From JASGDN01 sp049841275 (GTDB lineage: Bacteria > Chloroflexota > Chloroflexia > Thermomicrobiales > UBA6265), in contig JASGDN010000030.1 in assembly GCA_049841275.1 (NCBI GenBank), positions 1 to 64,000 of the forward strand: a stretch of 64,000 nucleotides of DNA, written 5' to 3'. A model generated the notes under the pieces. That model made no database searches and was not told the DNA's origin. It saw only the letters and a list, made by a program, of their open reading frames with translations. Positions 1 to 9,025 of the stretch are shown one piece after another; position 1 is the stretch's first letter; every line of letters begins with the position of its first letter. The position numbers and the translations under genes were made by a program.

Positions 1-975
1 CGCGCGCAACCCCGCCGGGAGCTGCCGCGCGACCCCGCCCCCCGCAATCCGGAGCCCGATCGCAATCCCTTCGATGACGATCTCGGCGCACCGCCGCCTC
101 CCCCGCCGTACGAGGGCGAGCTGCTCACCGAGCGTCCCAATCGGCCGTCCCTCCGCGACCGCGTCCGGGGAGCCAGTGCCGGTCCGTCGCAACCAGCGAA
201 TGCAAACGCCCCTCGTGAGGACAACCGTCCGACGCGACTGCGTCCGGCTTCGCAACCGCAGCCACAGCCCCCCTCCGGCATCAACGAATCGTCTGCCCAC
301 TACGGGGCCACACCACGAAACGAAACGCCAGCGCCGCAACAGCCAGCGAGCCGGCCAGCACCGGTCCAACCGCTGGCATCCCCGTCCGCATCGGGCCCCG
401 GTATCGGTATCGACAGCATCGTCGAGCAGTGGGTTCAGATCCGGAACGACGTGAAGGCGGTCAACCGGCGCACGGAAGCCCTGCTCCAGCAGGTCGATCC
501 CGCTGGCGTCGCAGGCGATACGCTGGTGCTTGTCTCGCCCTACGAGTTCCACCGCAACAAGGTGAACTCCGACGAGGCCCGCGCCATCGTCGAGGACGTC
601 ATCCAGCGCCGGCTGAACCACCGCCTGACCGTCACCTGCGTGACCCGCGAGGAAGCACAGGCGATGATCGCCCAGCGGAGTCCGTCTCCCACATCGTCCG
701 CAGCGGCGCCTGAGCCTGCTCCCGACACTCCGTCACCGCCTCGGCCCGCGCCAGAGCCGGAGCAGCCAAATCAACCTGCCATCGTCACCGACGGCGGGCG
801 CCCGGCAGCCGACGAGCCGGTACGCGCGACCTCCGCCGTTTCGGAGGAGCCAATCGCGACGCGACCGGAAGATGCGAATGCGCCGTTCGATCCCGAGCTG
901 GACGAGAAGCGGCTGAATGCGATACGCAATATCTTCGACGCCGAAGATGTGGACGAGGATACCGAGTTCGTCTAG
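1..975 (+). CDS. dnaX: DNA polymerase III subunit gamma/tau, C-terminal part
   Basis: Frame 1 is open from the window edge to a TAG at 973-975, so the N-terminal AAA+ clamp-loader ATPase lies outside. What is visible is a long Pro/Gln/Arg-rich linker (about 130 codons), then a compact domain beginning near base 415 (IVEQWVQIRNDVKAVNRRTE), with an EALLQQ helix and a YEFHRNKV segment. This arrangement is characteristic of the tau-specific C-terminal domain of clamp loaders, which tethers the polymerase core and helicase. A second acidic, Pro-rich tail follows. The gene ends 13 bp from a convergent lipoprotein gene. Identification rests on the C-terminal domain only. Confidence 0.75.
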   Translation, partial: RAQPRRELPRDPAPRNPEPDRNPFDDDLGAPPPPPPYEGELLTERPNRPSLRDRVRGASAGPSQPANANAPREDNRPTRLRPASQPQPQPPSGINESSAHYGATPRNETPAPQQPASRPAPVQPLASPSASGPGIGIDSIVEQWVQIRNDVKAVNRRTEALLQQVDPAGVAGDTLVLVSPYEFHRNKVNSDEARAIVEDVIQRRLNHRLTVTCVTREEAQAMIAQRSPSPTSSAAAPEPAPDTPSPPRPAPEPEQPNQPAIVTDGGRPAADEPVRATSAVSEEPIATRPEDANAPFDPELDEKRLNAIRNIFDAEDVDEDTEFV

Positions 976-988
976 CAGGACGATCACG

Positions 989-2509
989 CTACGATGCCGG
1001 CGAACTCTCTGGCGTCGAAGGCGACGCCTTCGGGGAGCCGGCCGGGGAGGCTTCCGGCGTCGCTACCGGGGATCTGGCAGGCGAGGCGGCAGGAGACGCC
1101 TGAGGCGATGTTGCCGGTGACGCGGCAGGAGAGGCTTGCGGACTCGCCGCCGGCACGCCTGCGATCGCCCAACGCTCCCCGTTCCACATCGCGATGGTAC
1201 GGGAGGTCCCGTCACTGGTTGCAAGCACCAGCTCCGCATGCGAGCCATCGGCGCTGGACTGTTCCCAGAGCAATCCCCTGCTCGTCCAGACAGGCTGGCT
1301 CACCTCGGCGCCATTCGCGGTGGAAACCTCCACTGACGAACCGTCGCGGATCGAGCGCACCCAGAGGCTATGGAAACTCCAGCCATCGCCATCCGGCGTC
1401 TCCAGCGTGTAGGCGATGGATTTCCCATCCGGCGACATGGCAAACATCCCCACCCGCGCGGACGGGCCGGCACGCCCCGCTGTCGCCAGCACGCGCGGTT
1501 CCAGATTCGTCAGCCTGACCTCGTAGAGATTTCCGGACCCGGTTGCACCGCCCTGATCGGTCGTGAAGACGATGCCGGTACCATCGGGCAGCCACGCCGC
1601 CTCCCGGATCGACTTCGTCCGGCGCTCGTCGGTTCCCGGCCAGACGACGTGCGGACGGCGATCCGTCCCGGCCAACGAGACCGTCGCAATCGCCCGGCTT
1701 CCCCGCGCATCGGTCAGCACAAGAAGGAGGCTATCGCCACGCGGTGATAGCCACGCTCCCGCCATCGTCCCGGCCTCCGGCGGAATCGCGATCGTCGCTC
1801 CAGCCGCCAGGCCCGAGTCATCCACCCCCAGCACCGCCACGCTGGAACCCGCCACATTCACCACCAGCCGATCGCCCGAGGGCGCCCAGGTGAGCGAGGA
1901 CGGCAAGGCCACCAGGCGCGCGCCGGTGCCATCACCCATGCCAGATGCTTCCGGACTCGCTGGCGTCGCTACCGGCGAGGCAACACCCACGGGCGATGCC
2001 ACCGGGGTCGCCGGGGTCGATGCCACGCCGAGCGGTGAGGCCACCGGACGCCCATCCCGGGCATAGAGCGATACCTTCAGGGACGATGGCGACCACACTG
2101 CATCGCTCGTCAGCACCGCGAACCGGTCGCCGGACGGCGCCGACACAGCATCGCGGATGATCTCCCCCGCTACCAGCTCCGGCACGATCCGCGTCAGCAC
2201 CGGCTCCTCTCCCGAGAGGCCGATGATGGTCAAAGACTGTCCGTCCCACACGAACGCATCACTGGGAGCGCCACGCGTGCTGAACGGATTCGACGCCTGC
2301 GCCGGCTGCCCGGATGTCGCGGCCTGCGCCGTAGGAGGGGCCGCGGTAACGGTCGGCGTGGTTTCGGCAGCCGGAGCGGTCTTCGCGCTGCTCGCGAACT
2401 GGCGATCGTCCGGAACGTTGGAACCAGAGGAACCGCATCCTGCCAGCAGCAACAGCGACATTCCCGCAGGCACGACGAAGAAGGCCGCCCGCGCGACTAT
2501 CCTCCGCAT
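989..2509 (-). CDS. Secreted lipoprotein with TolB/WD40-like beta-propeller
   Basis: About 506 residues. The start at 2509 puts a hydrophobic signal directly before a lipobox ending LLLLAGC (Cys25), so the mature protein should be lipid-anchored outside the membrane. An in-frame ATG at 2551 would merely lengthen the n-region. The body has repeated blades with SPDGKSIAYT, WLPDGTGIVFT and WAPSGDRLVV motifs, typical of TolB/WD40-like propellers. The last 50 or so residues are a low-complexity (x)ASP repeat, and a similar insert sits in the middle. The gene is divergent from the MerR-type regulator. Ligand unknown; propeller fold likely, specific role not assignable. Confidence 0.75.
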   Translation of the reverse strand: MRRIVARAAFFVVPAGMSLLLLAGCGSSGSNVPDDRQFASSAKTAPAAETTPTVTAAPPTAQAATSGQPAQASNPFSTRGAPSDAFVWDGQSLTIIGLSGEEPVLTRIVPELVAGEIIRDAVSAPSGDRFAVLTSDAVWSPSSLKVSLYARDGRPVASPLGVASTPATPVASPVGVASPVATPASPEASGMGDGTGARLVALPSSLTWAPSGDRLVVNVAGSSVAVLGVDDSGLAAGATIAIPPEAGTMAGAWLSPRGDSLLLVLTDARGSRAIATVSLAGTDRRPHVVWPGTDERRTKSIREAAWLPDGTGIVFTTDQGGATGSGNLYEVRLTNLEPRVLATAGRAGPSARVGMFAMSPDGKSIAYTLETPDGDGWSFHSLWVRSIRDGSSVEVSTANGAEVSQPVWTSRGLLWEQSSADGSHAELVLATSDGTSRTIAMWNGERWAIAGVPAASPQASPAASPATSPQASPAASPARSPVATPEASPAGSPKASPSTPESSPAS

Positions 2510-2676
2510 GCCGCGTCCGGATGGCCGGACTGCGGATCGGGTACAACTCATCTGAGCGGAAGTCCGCTGGGACACAGGACGAACGATCCCTTCGCGGTGC
2601 GCGCGGCCGATCCGGACGTGGATCCACCTGCATCGGTGGGGCAGGATCTTCGGGACAGGGGGGAATCGGGACGAAC

Positions 2677-3627
2677 GTGAACGAGCCCGAAGCAATACCA
2701 GATCGCGACTATACCACGCAGCAAGCCGCCGACCTGTGCGGGATCTCGATCAACACGCTTCTCTCATGGGAGCGTCGTCATGGTGTGCCACATCCCCGCC
2801 GCAACGAGCGCGGCGAGCGCGTCTATGGTTCTGACGACATTCGCCAGATTCGCTGGCTGGTGACCGAAACCGCCCGCGGAACCTCCATCGGCGAAGCCAT
2901 CCGCCTCCTGAAGAAAGCCGGCATCTCCATCCAGGAAACGGTCGACGATGTTGTTGTTGCGTTCGACATCGCGCCAGGCGAAGCGCTCCCATCCCATGCC
3001 GCCGCAATCGCGCCAAGCGGAGTGCATGGCCAACGCGATCTGCTTGCGGCCATCGAACGCCTGGACCGCGCCACTATCTCGGCCCTCCTGTCCAGGATCG
3101 CACGGCAATCCTCGCCCGACCTGGCCGCCGCCGAAGTCGTCGTTCCCGCCGTCAGGACGCTCGCCCGCACCGTCGATTCCGGCGAAGCCGATCCCGCTAC
3201 GCTCGTCCTTGCCACTCGCTGGCTTGGCGCCCGCCTCACCCACTGGCTCGATGCCGTGAATCCAGCCCGACAGGATGCCCGCGAGGTCGTCGTCCTCGTC
3301 CCGCACGGAGGTCCCCTGGGCGGTATCGTCGCGATCACGCACGCCCTCCAGCTTGCCCGGCATGGATGCCACGTGCTCGACCTCGATCCGGGTGCGCCGC
3401 TGGAAACCGTCGTTGCCGTCGCAAGGACGATAGATGCCAACCGCATCGACCTGATCGGCGGTTCGGAACGCCTCCGGCATGCCCTCGACAACCGCGCGAC
3501 GCTCCTGCGCGACCTGCTGCCCACAACCGTGACCGTCTCGGTCGTGGAATCCCCAATCACGCCAGGATCGCCATCCATTCCCATCCTCGACTACGGGGAA
3601 ACGAGGGACAACATCTCGCCCGATTGA
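2677..3627 (+). CDS. MerR-family regulator with cobalamin-binding-like C-terminal domain
   Basis: Start taken at GTG 2677 behind a G-rich AGGGGGG stretch; 316 residues. Residues about 8-75 form a MerR-type winged helix (TTQQAADLCGISINTLLSWERR and a YGSDDIRQIRWL wing). The C-terminal half has a helical segment and then a Rossmann-like domain (EVVVLVPHGGPLGGI near residue 203-217), resembling the B12-binding half of CarH/LitR light-sensing repressors. The Asp/Glu-x-His-x-x-Gly cobalamin ligand motif is not preserved there (VPHGGPLGG instead), so another ligand is possible. It lies 117 bp upstream of murQ on the same strand and may control the amino-sugar operon; that is inference. Confidence 0.7.
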   Translation: MNEPEAIPDRDYTTQQAADLCGISINTLLSWERRHGVPHPRRNERGERVYGSDDIRQIRWLVTETARGTSIGEAIRLLKKAGISIQETVDDVVVAFDIAPGEALPSHAAAIAPSGVHGQRDLLAAIERLDRATISALLSRIARQSSPDLAAAEVVVPAVRTLARTVDSGEADPATLVLATRWLGARLTHWLDAVNPARQDAREVVVLVPHGGPLGGIVAITHALQLARHGCHVLDLDPGAPLETVVAVARTIDANRIDLIGGSERLRHALDNRATLLRDLLPTTVTVSVVESPITPGSPSIPILDYGETRDNISPD

Positions 3628-3744
3628 CGCAAATCCCCCCTTTCGGGCAAGCAGGGCACTGCCGCCGCCAGCGAACGTGACCGATACTTGGCGCCAGACG
3701 ATTCGCGGGTGGCATCGTCGCTACCCCAGACGAACGAGGTGCAT

Positions 3745-4695
3745 GTGAACCAGGATGCCGTACATCCGGATATCCCCCCGACCGCGCCCGATCTCGCAAC
3801 ACTTGGCGCCCTCTCCACGGAACAACGCAATCTCGCCACGATGGACATCGACGCTGTCGATACCGTGACGATGCTGGAGCGCATCAACGATCAGGATGCG
3901 CTCGTGGCCGGGGCCGTTCGTGCCGAGATTCCCCAGATCGCCGCCGCCATCGACGCCATCGCCAGCCGCATGCGCCAGGGCGGACGCCTCGTCTCCATCG
4001 GTGCGGGAACGTCCGGCCGCCTCGGCGTCCTCGACGCATCCGAATGCCCGCCGACATTCAACACGCCGCCCGACCTGGTCGTTGGCCTCATCGCGGGCGG
4101 CGACCACGCCCTCCGCCACCCGATCGAGGCGGTCGAGGACCGTCCTGATGATGGCGCCGCCGCACTGGACGGCATCGGCCTCACACCGCGCGACAGCGTG
4201 ATCGGCATCGCGGCTAGCGGGCGCACGCCCTTTGTCCTCGGCGCGATGGCCCGGGCGAAGGAACTCGGCGCCCTCACGATCGGCTTGAGCACTACGACAC
4301 ATTCCCAGCTCGGTCAGGCCGTGGACATCGCCATCACACCGGTCGTCGGTCCGGAGGTCATCACCGGCTCGACCCGGCTCAAGTCCGGCACCGCTCAGAA
4401 GCTGGTCCTGAACATGATCAGCACCGGCGTCATGATCCGGCTCGGCAAGACCTATGGAAACCTGATGGTTGACGTCCAGCCGACAAACGCAAAGCTTCGC
4501 CGCCGCGCCGTCACCATCGTCCGCGATGCCGCCGGCATCGACGAAGCAGCGGCGGAAGCGATCCTCGCGGAATCGGGGAACGACGTGAAGGCCGCGATCG
4601 TCATGGCCCGTCTCGGGGTCGACCGCATGGCCGCCCAGGAACGGCTGGACAGCGCCAATGGCGTCCTTCGCGTCGCGCTGGGAGAACGCTCGTGA
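3745..4695 (+). CDS. murQ: N-acetylmuramic acid 6-phosphate etherase
   Basis: Cleaves the lactyl ether of MurNAc-6-P to give GlcNAc-6-P and D-lactate in peptidoglycan recycling; cytoplasmic. GTG 3745 is preferred because GAGG precedes it at a short spacing and the 316-residue product matches the family. The SIS-domain signature GAGTSGRLGVLDASECPPTF is at residues 86-105, including the conserved Glu of DASE (residue 100). A SGRTPFVLGA motif and the STRLKSGTAQK phosphate-binding loop follow, with a UBA-like helical C-terminus. First gene of a three-gene operon; its TGA overlaps the next GTG start. Confidence 0.93.
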   Translation: MNQDAVHPDIPPTAPDLATLGALSTEQRNLATMDIDAVDTVTMLERINDQDALVAGAVRAEIPQIAAAIDAIASRMRQGGRLVSIGAGTSGRLGVLDASECPPTFNTPPDLVVGLIAGGDHALRHPIEAVEDRPDDGAAALDGIGLTPRDSVIGIAASGRTPFVLGAMARAKELGALTIGLSTTTHSQLGQAVDIAITPVVGPEVITGSTRLKSGTAQKLVLNMISTGVMIRLGKTYGNLMVDVQPTNAKLRRRAVTIVRDAAGIDEAAAEAILAESGNDVKAAIVMARLGVDRMAAQERLDSANGVLRVALGERS

Positions 4696-5627
4696 GCGCG
4701 CATCCTTCCGAAGCCCATTTCGTTGGGATCGACGGCGGTGGGACCAAGACCACGACGGTCGTCACCGACGCCCAGGGGAACGAACTCGCCCGGCACACCG
4801 GCCCGACCTCGAATCCCGCCGTGATCGGCTTCGACGAGACGATCCGCGTCCTTCACGACGACCTGAACGCCACGCGTATTGCGCTCGGTTTCGAAGGCGT
4901 CTTCACCGGTGGCTGGATCGGCCTCGCCGGCGTCGATCGCCCCAGTGACCGTGAACGCCTCCTTCCTGCGCTGGCCGAAAGCATCCTCACTCCACGGATC
5001 ACCAACGACGGCGAACTCGTCCTTTCCGGTCTCGGTGGCCGGGCCGGAGTCGGTCTCATCGCGGGCACCGGATCCATCGCCATGGGCCGTAATGACGGCG
5101 GAGAACGCATTCGCGCCGGCGGATGGGGGCACATCATCGGGGACGAGGGTTCCGGCTGGGCATTCGGCGTCGCGGCCCTGAAGGCCGTCGCCGCCGAGGT
5201 CGATGGCACCGGCGAACCCACCCCATTCACGAGGGATCTCCTCACCCATTGGGGACTGGAGGATCCGCGCCAGATCGTGACGAAGACCTATGCGCCGGAG
5301 ACGAGCAAGCGCGAGATTGCCGGTCTCGCCAGCTTCACCATGCAGGCCGCCATCGACGGCTGGGAACCCGCTCGCCTGGCCGTCCGCCAGGGCGCGGACG
5401 ATCTCGCCGTCCAGGTAACTGCGGTCGCAGGTCGTCTTGGCATTGCCGGACCCGTCAACCTCGCATTTTCCGGAGGACTCCTGCTCAACCTGCCCTTCTA
5501 CCGCGACCTCGTTCTGGACGCGATCGCCTCCCGTCATCCGCTCGGAACGGTTGCCGAGGTCCACGATCCTGCCCTCTCCGCCGCGCGGGAGGTCGCCTCC
5601 CTTCACGAAAGCCTGGTGCATCCATGA
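4692..5627 (+). CDS. BadF/BadG/BcrA-type N-acetylglucosamine (MurNAc) kinase
   Basis: ASKHA-fold sugar kinase of 311 residues, starting at a GTG that shares four bases (GTGA) with the murQ stop. The phosphate-1 loop VGIDGGGTKTTTVV is at residues 11-24, and a second phosphate loop, LIAGTGSIAMG, and the GGWGHIIGDEGSG motif are characteristic of the GlcNAc kinase branch of the BadF family. Set between murQ and nagA, it most likely phosphorylates imported GlcNAc or anhydro-MurNAc/MurNAc at C6, feeding its neighbours. The exact sugar cannot be told from sequence. Confidence 0.85.
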   Translation: MSAHPSEAHFVGIDGGGTKTTTVVTDAQGNELARHTGPTSNPAVIGFDETIRVLHDDLNATRIALGFEGVFTGGWIGLAGVDRPSDRERLLPALAESILTPRITNDGELVLSGLGGRAGVGLIAGTGSIAMGRNDGGERIRAGGWGHIIGDEGSGWAFGVAALKAVAAEVDGTGEPTPFTRDLLTHWGLEDPRQIVTKTYAPETSKREIAGLASFTMQAAIDGWEPARLAVRQGADDLAVQVTAVAGRLGIAGPVNLAFSGGLLLNLPFYRDLVLDAIASRHPLGTVAEVHDPALSAAREVASLHESLVHP

Positions 5628-6808
5628 CCGCGACTGCTTCTCACGCTCACGAACCGTTCGCCGTGCGCGGCAAGCTCCTCGCCGGCACCTTCCTCGATCG
5701 CGGCACCATCGTTGTCGAGAATGGCCACATCGCGGCGGTTCACCGGTCGGAATTACGAAACGGCGATCTGCCGCCAACCGTGATCGACACGGATATCGTC
5801 TCCCCCGGCATGATCGACCTCCAGGTAAACGGCGCCATTGGCCGCGAAGTCGGCCCGAACCCCGCCAACATCGAGGCCATCTCGCGCTGGATGCCGACCA
5901 GCGGCGTCACCGCCTGGCTTCCGACCGTCGTTACGGCGGACGCGTCCTTCTACCCGGAAGTCTTCGCTTCCTGGGACGCCATCGACCGCAATGCCGGCGC
6001 GATCCCGCTCGGCTACCATCTCGAAGGTCCCTTTCTCTCGCCTGAACGGAAGGGCGCTCACCAGCTCCGCTACATCGAGGCCGCAACCGATACCCTCTTC
6101 GAATCCTGGCTCGACGAGCCGTCCATTGCGCTCGTCACCCTTGCCCCGGAACGCGACGGCGGCCTCGACCGCATCCGCGCCCTGGTTGAACGCGGCATCC
6201 TCACCAGCGTCGGCCACACGAATGCGACCTACGAGCAGCTCCGCGCCGGGCTCGACGCCGGCGCGACGAAGGCAACGCACCTCTTCAACGCGATGTCGCC
6301 CATGCACCACCGCGAACCGGGCGCGATGATCGCCGTCATGACCGACGATCGCGTCACCGCCGGCCTGATCCCGGATGGCGTCCACTCCCACCCGGCGACG
6401 GTCCGCCTCGCCCTTGCCGCGAAGGGCGTCGACCGCATCGCCGTTGTCTCCGACATGATGGAGGCCTGCGGGATGGGTCCCGGCGTCTACGGCATCGGCG
6501 GCCAGGAAGTGACGGTCGACGAAACCTCGGCCCGCCTCAAGGACGGGACGCTTGCCGGGTCGATCCTGACGATGGACCAGGCGATGCGCAATCTCGTCGC
6601 CTGGACGGATGTCACCCTCCCACAGGCGCTGCACATGGCGACCGCCGTGCCGGCACGGCTGCTCGGCGATGCCTCACGTGGGAACCTCGTCGCAGGGGCA
6701 CGTGCCGACCTCACGCTCTGGACCTCCGACCTAGAGGTCGCCGCGACGTACGTCGGCGGTGTGCTCGCGGCAGCCAACGATGCCGGAGAGACGGATGAGG
6801 ACGCCTGA
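5624..6808 (+). CDS. nagA: N-acetylglucosamine-6-phosphate deacetylase
   Basis: Amidohydrolase-superfamily enzyme converting GlcNAc-6-P to glucosamine-6-P plus acetate; cytoplasmic. The ATG at 5624 overlaps the kinase stop (ATGA), giving 394 residues, normal for NagA. Visible signatures: DLQVNGAIG early in the barrel, the metal-ligand Glu134 in YHLEGPF, VGHTNA, THLFNAM followed by REPGA, the IPDGVHSHP loop, and the catalytic Asp in VVSDMMEACG. Completes the murQ-kinase-nagA recycling route. No nagB is present in the window, so the product must enter metabolism elsewhere. Confidence 0.93.
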   Translation: MTATASHAHEPFAVRGKLLAGTFLDRGTIVVENGHIAAVHRSELRNGDLPPTVIDTDIVSPGMIDLQVNGAIGREVGPNPANIEAISRWMPTSGVTAWLPTVVTADASFYPEVFASWDAIDRNAGAIPLGYHLEGPFLSPERKGAHQLRYIEAATDTLFESWLDEPSIALVTLAPERDGGLDRIRALVERGILTSVGHTNATYEQLRAGLDAGATKATHLFNAMSPMHHREPGAMIAVMTDDRVTAGLIPDGVHSHPATVRLALAAKGVDRIAVVSDMMEACGMGPGVYGIGGQEVTVDETSARLKDGTLAGSILTMDQAMRNLVAWTDVTLPQALHMATAVPARLLGDASRGNLVAGARADLTLWTSDLEVAATYVGGVLAAANDAGETDEDA

Positions 6809-6932
6809 CAACGCGGGCTTCGGCGATGCGATCTGATAGACTCGCCACCGTTAGGCGCGTCATCGCGTCGCCGGGTCCATGCGACCCGGCACCACCCTCC
6901 GGAATCCGCTTCCGATCGTCACGGGAGAGACC

Positions 6933-7241
6933 ATGAGTCTTTCGAGAGAGGATGTCGACCACGTCGCATCCCTGGCCCGGCTGGGCCTCAGTAGCGAGGA
7001 AAAGGAAACGCTGCGCGATCAGCTTTCCTCGATCCTCGATCACATTGCCGTTCTCAATCGCCTCGACACCGATGCCATCTCGCCAACTGCGCAGGTGATC
7101 GAGCTGTTCAACGTCCTCCGCACCGACGAGGTCCTGCCCTCACTCACGCAGGAGCAAGTACTCGCCAACGCTCCAGCGTCGCGCGACGGCTTCTTCGAGG
7201 TCCGCGCCGTGCTTGGCGGTGACGAAGGGGGCAGCGCATGA
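6933..7241 (+). CDS. gatC: Asp-tRNA(Asn)/Glu-tRNA(Gln) amidotransferase subunit C
   Basis: Small subunit of the GatCAB amidotransferase, which converts mischarged Glu-tRNA(Gln)/Asp-tRNA(Asn) to Gln/Asn forms. ATG 6933 follows GGGAGAG at good spacing and gives 102 residues. The N-terminus LSREDVDHVASLARLGLSSEE is the family hallmark, with the usual helical hairpin and the extended C-terminal belt that wraps GatA (ANAPASRDGFFEVRAVL). Overlaps gatA by ATGA, so the two are translationally coupled. gatB is not in the window. Confidence 0.95.
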   Translation: MSLSREDVDHVASLARLGLSSEEKETLRDQLSSILDHIAVLNRLDTDAISPTAQVIELFNVLRTDEVLPSLTQEQVLANAPASRDGFFEVRAVLGGDEGGSA

Positions 7242-8722
7242 CCGCATCCAGCCACGACCTGACGGCGCTCACCGCCGCCGAAGCGCGCCGTGCGCTCGAT
7301 GCCGGTGAGATCACGTCCACGGCGCTCACCGAGGCGTATTTCGCCCGGATCGACGCGGTGGAAGCGGACGTCCATGCCTATCTCCACCTGATGAGCGATG
7401 TCGCGCTGGCCCAGGCCGCCGACGCAGACCGCCGCATCGCCGCCGGCGAGAACGTTTCCGGCCTCACCGGTGTGCCGATCGCGCTCAAGGACATCCTCGT
7501 CACCACCGATGCTCCCACGACGGCGGCCTCGAAGATCCTCAAGGGGTATGTCTCCCCGTACGACGCCACCGTCGTGCGCCGTCTGCGCGAGCAGGGCGCC
7601 GTCTTCCTTGGCAAGACCAACACCGACGAGTTTGCGATGGGCTCCTCCACCGAGAACTCGGCGTTCGGGCCGACACACAATCCATGGGATCTCGACCGCG
7701 TACCGGGCGGCTCCTCGGGAGGCTCGGCAGCCTCCGTCGCCGCGCGCGAGGCCACACTCTCCCTCGGGTCCGACACCGGAGGTTCCATCCGCCAGCCCGC
7801 CGGTTTCTGCGGCGTCGTTGGCCTCAAGCCGACCTATGGCCGCGTCTCCCGCTTCGGACTGATCGCCTTCGCCAGCAGTCTCGACCAGATCGGCCCCTTC
7901 ACGCGCACGGTCGAGGACGCGGCAATCGCGCTGGAAGCCATCGCCGGGCAGGATCCGTTCGATTCCACCTCCGTGCCCACGCCGGTGCCGGACTACCGTT
8001 CGGCGTTGCGCGCAGATCTCCGCGGCGTTCGCGTCGGTGTCGCCCGTGAGTACACGGTCGATGGTATGGAACCGGGCGTCGACACGGCGGTGAAGGTCGC
8101 CATCGAGCAACTGAAGGAGCTTGGCGCCGAGATCGTCGAGATCTCGTTGCCCCACACCGAATATGCGCTCGCCACCTACTACATCACGGCTCCGGCGGAG
8201 GCCAGCGCCAACCTCTCCCGGTTCGATGGCGTGAAATACGGATTGCGCCTCGACGAGGCGACGCTGCAGGAAACGTACGAGAGAACGCGCGGAGCCGGCT
8301 TCGGGGCCGAGGTGAAGCGACGGATCATGCTCGGCACGTACGCGCTCAGCAGCGGCTACTACGACGCCTACTACGTCAAGGCACAGAAGGTCCGTACGCT
8401 GATCAAGCAGGACTTCGACAAGGCCTTCGAGCAGGTGGACGTGATCGCCGCGCCGACCTCGCCAACGGTCGCATTCCCGCTGAACTCGCGCACCAACGAC
8501 CCGTACCAGATGTACCTGGCGGACGTGTTCACGATTCCGTGCAACATGGCGGGCATCCCCGGCATCTCGCTCCCATGCGGGTTCAGCGAGAACCTGCCAG
8601 TGAGCCTCCAGCTCCTGGGCAAGGCATTCGACGAGGCCACGCTGCTCGGCGTCGCCCATGCCTACGAACAGGCAGCTGGCTGGTACCGCCAGCTGCCTGC
8701 GGTCGCGGCGGCAACCTCCTGA
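7238..8722 (+). CDS. gatA: Asp-tRNA(Asn)/Glu-tRNA(Gln) amidotransferase subunit A
   Basis: Amidase-signature glutaminase of 494 residues that releases ammonia from glutamine for GatB. The Ser-cisSer-Lys triad is readable: Lys84 in ALKDILV, the cis-Ser in PGGSSGGSAA (about 159), and the nucleophile Ser183 in SDTGGSIRQPA. Length and the C-terminal FTIPCNMAGIPGISLPCG stretch are normal for GatA. Starts inside the gatC stop codon and is followed at once by a strong hairpin terminator (8729-8771). Confidence 0.96.
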   Translation: MTASSHDLTALTAAEARRALDAGEITSTALTEAYFARIDAVEADVHAYLHLMSDVALAQAADADRRIAAGENVSGLTGVPIALKDILVTTDAPTTAASKILKGYVSPYDATVVRRLREQGAVFLGKTNTDEFAMGSSTENSAFGPTHNPWDLDRVPGGSSGGSAASVAAREATLSLGSDTGGSIRQPAGFCGVVGLKPTYGRVSRFGLIAFASSLDQIGPFTRTVEDAAIALEAIAGQDPFDSTSVPTPVPDYRSALRADLRGVRVGVAREYTVDGMEPGVDTAVKVAIEQLKELGAEIVEISLPHTEYALATYYITAPAEASANLSRFDGVKYGLRLDEATLQETYERTRGAGFGAEVKRRIMLGTYALSSGYYDAYYVKAQKVRTLIKQDFDKAFEQVDVIAAPTSPTVAFPLNSRTNDPYQMYLADVFTIPCNMAGIPGISLPCGFSENLPVSLQLLGKAFDEATLLGVAHAYEQAAGWYRQLPAVAAATS

Positions 8723-8728
8723 TTCCGG

Positions 8729-8771
8729 GTCTGGGGATGGGACGGAATTGTCCCCCGTCCCGTCCCCAGAC
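8729..8771 (+). terminator. Terminator after gatA
   Basis: A 17-bp stem with one wobble mismatch (arms 8729-8745 and 8755-8771, sequence GTCTGGGGATGGGACGG and its near-complement) with a 9-nt loop, beginning 7 nt after the gatA stop. No clear U-tract follows, so termination efficiency is uncertain. Confidence 0.7.
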
Positions 8772-8807
8772 TCCTGTTCCGGACCGTGTCGGTCGGCTCG
8801 ATCTGGG

Positions 8808-8836
8808 TTGACGCCTCGGGAACGGTCTGGTAGATT
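8808..8836 (+). promoter_or_regulatory. Sigma-70-type promoter for tRNA-Lys
   Basis: A -35 TTGACG at 8808-8813 and a -10 TAGATT at 8831-8836 are separated by exactly 17 nt. Predicted transcription starts about 30 nt before the mature tRNA 5' end. Confidence 0.65.
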
Positions 8837-8873
8837 TACCCCCGGTCCGGAGAAACGGATCACCTCCAGGAAT

Positions 8874-8948
8874 GGGCCGCTAGCTCAACGGCAGAGCAAC
8901 TGACTCTTAATCAGCAGGTTCAAGGTTCGAATCCTTGGCGGCTCACCA
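8874..8948 (+). tRNA. tRNA-Lys (CTT)
   Basis: A 75-nt cloverleaf with encoded CCA. The 7-bp acceptor stem pairs 8874-8880 with 8938-8944 (one G-T). D stem GCTC/GAGC, anticodon loop CTCTTAA with CTT at positions 34-36, and T arm CAAGG-TTCGAAT-CCTTG are all intact. The outermost anticodon-stem pair is an A-C mismatch; otherwise canonical. Anticodon CUU reads AAG lysine codons. It is expressed from the promoter at 8808 and followed by a hairpin at 8990. Confidence 0.96.
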
Positions 8949-8989
8949 CCCATAAGACCCACAACAGGTGAATCTAGACGAGGGTTTCG

Positions 8990-9025
8990 ACCCACTGACA
9001 GGGCAATTCGCAGTCAGTGGGTTTT
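8990..9025 (+). terminator. Rho-independent terminator after tRNA-Lys
   Basis: Perfect 10-bp stem ACCCACTGAC (8990-8999) / GTCAGTGGGT (9013-9022), a 13-nt loop and a run of T residues immediately after. Confidence 0.8.
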
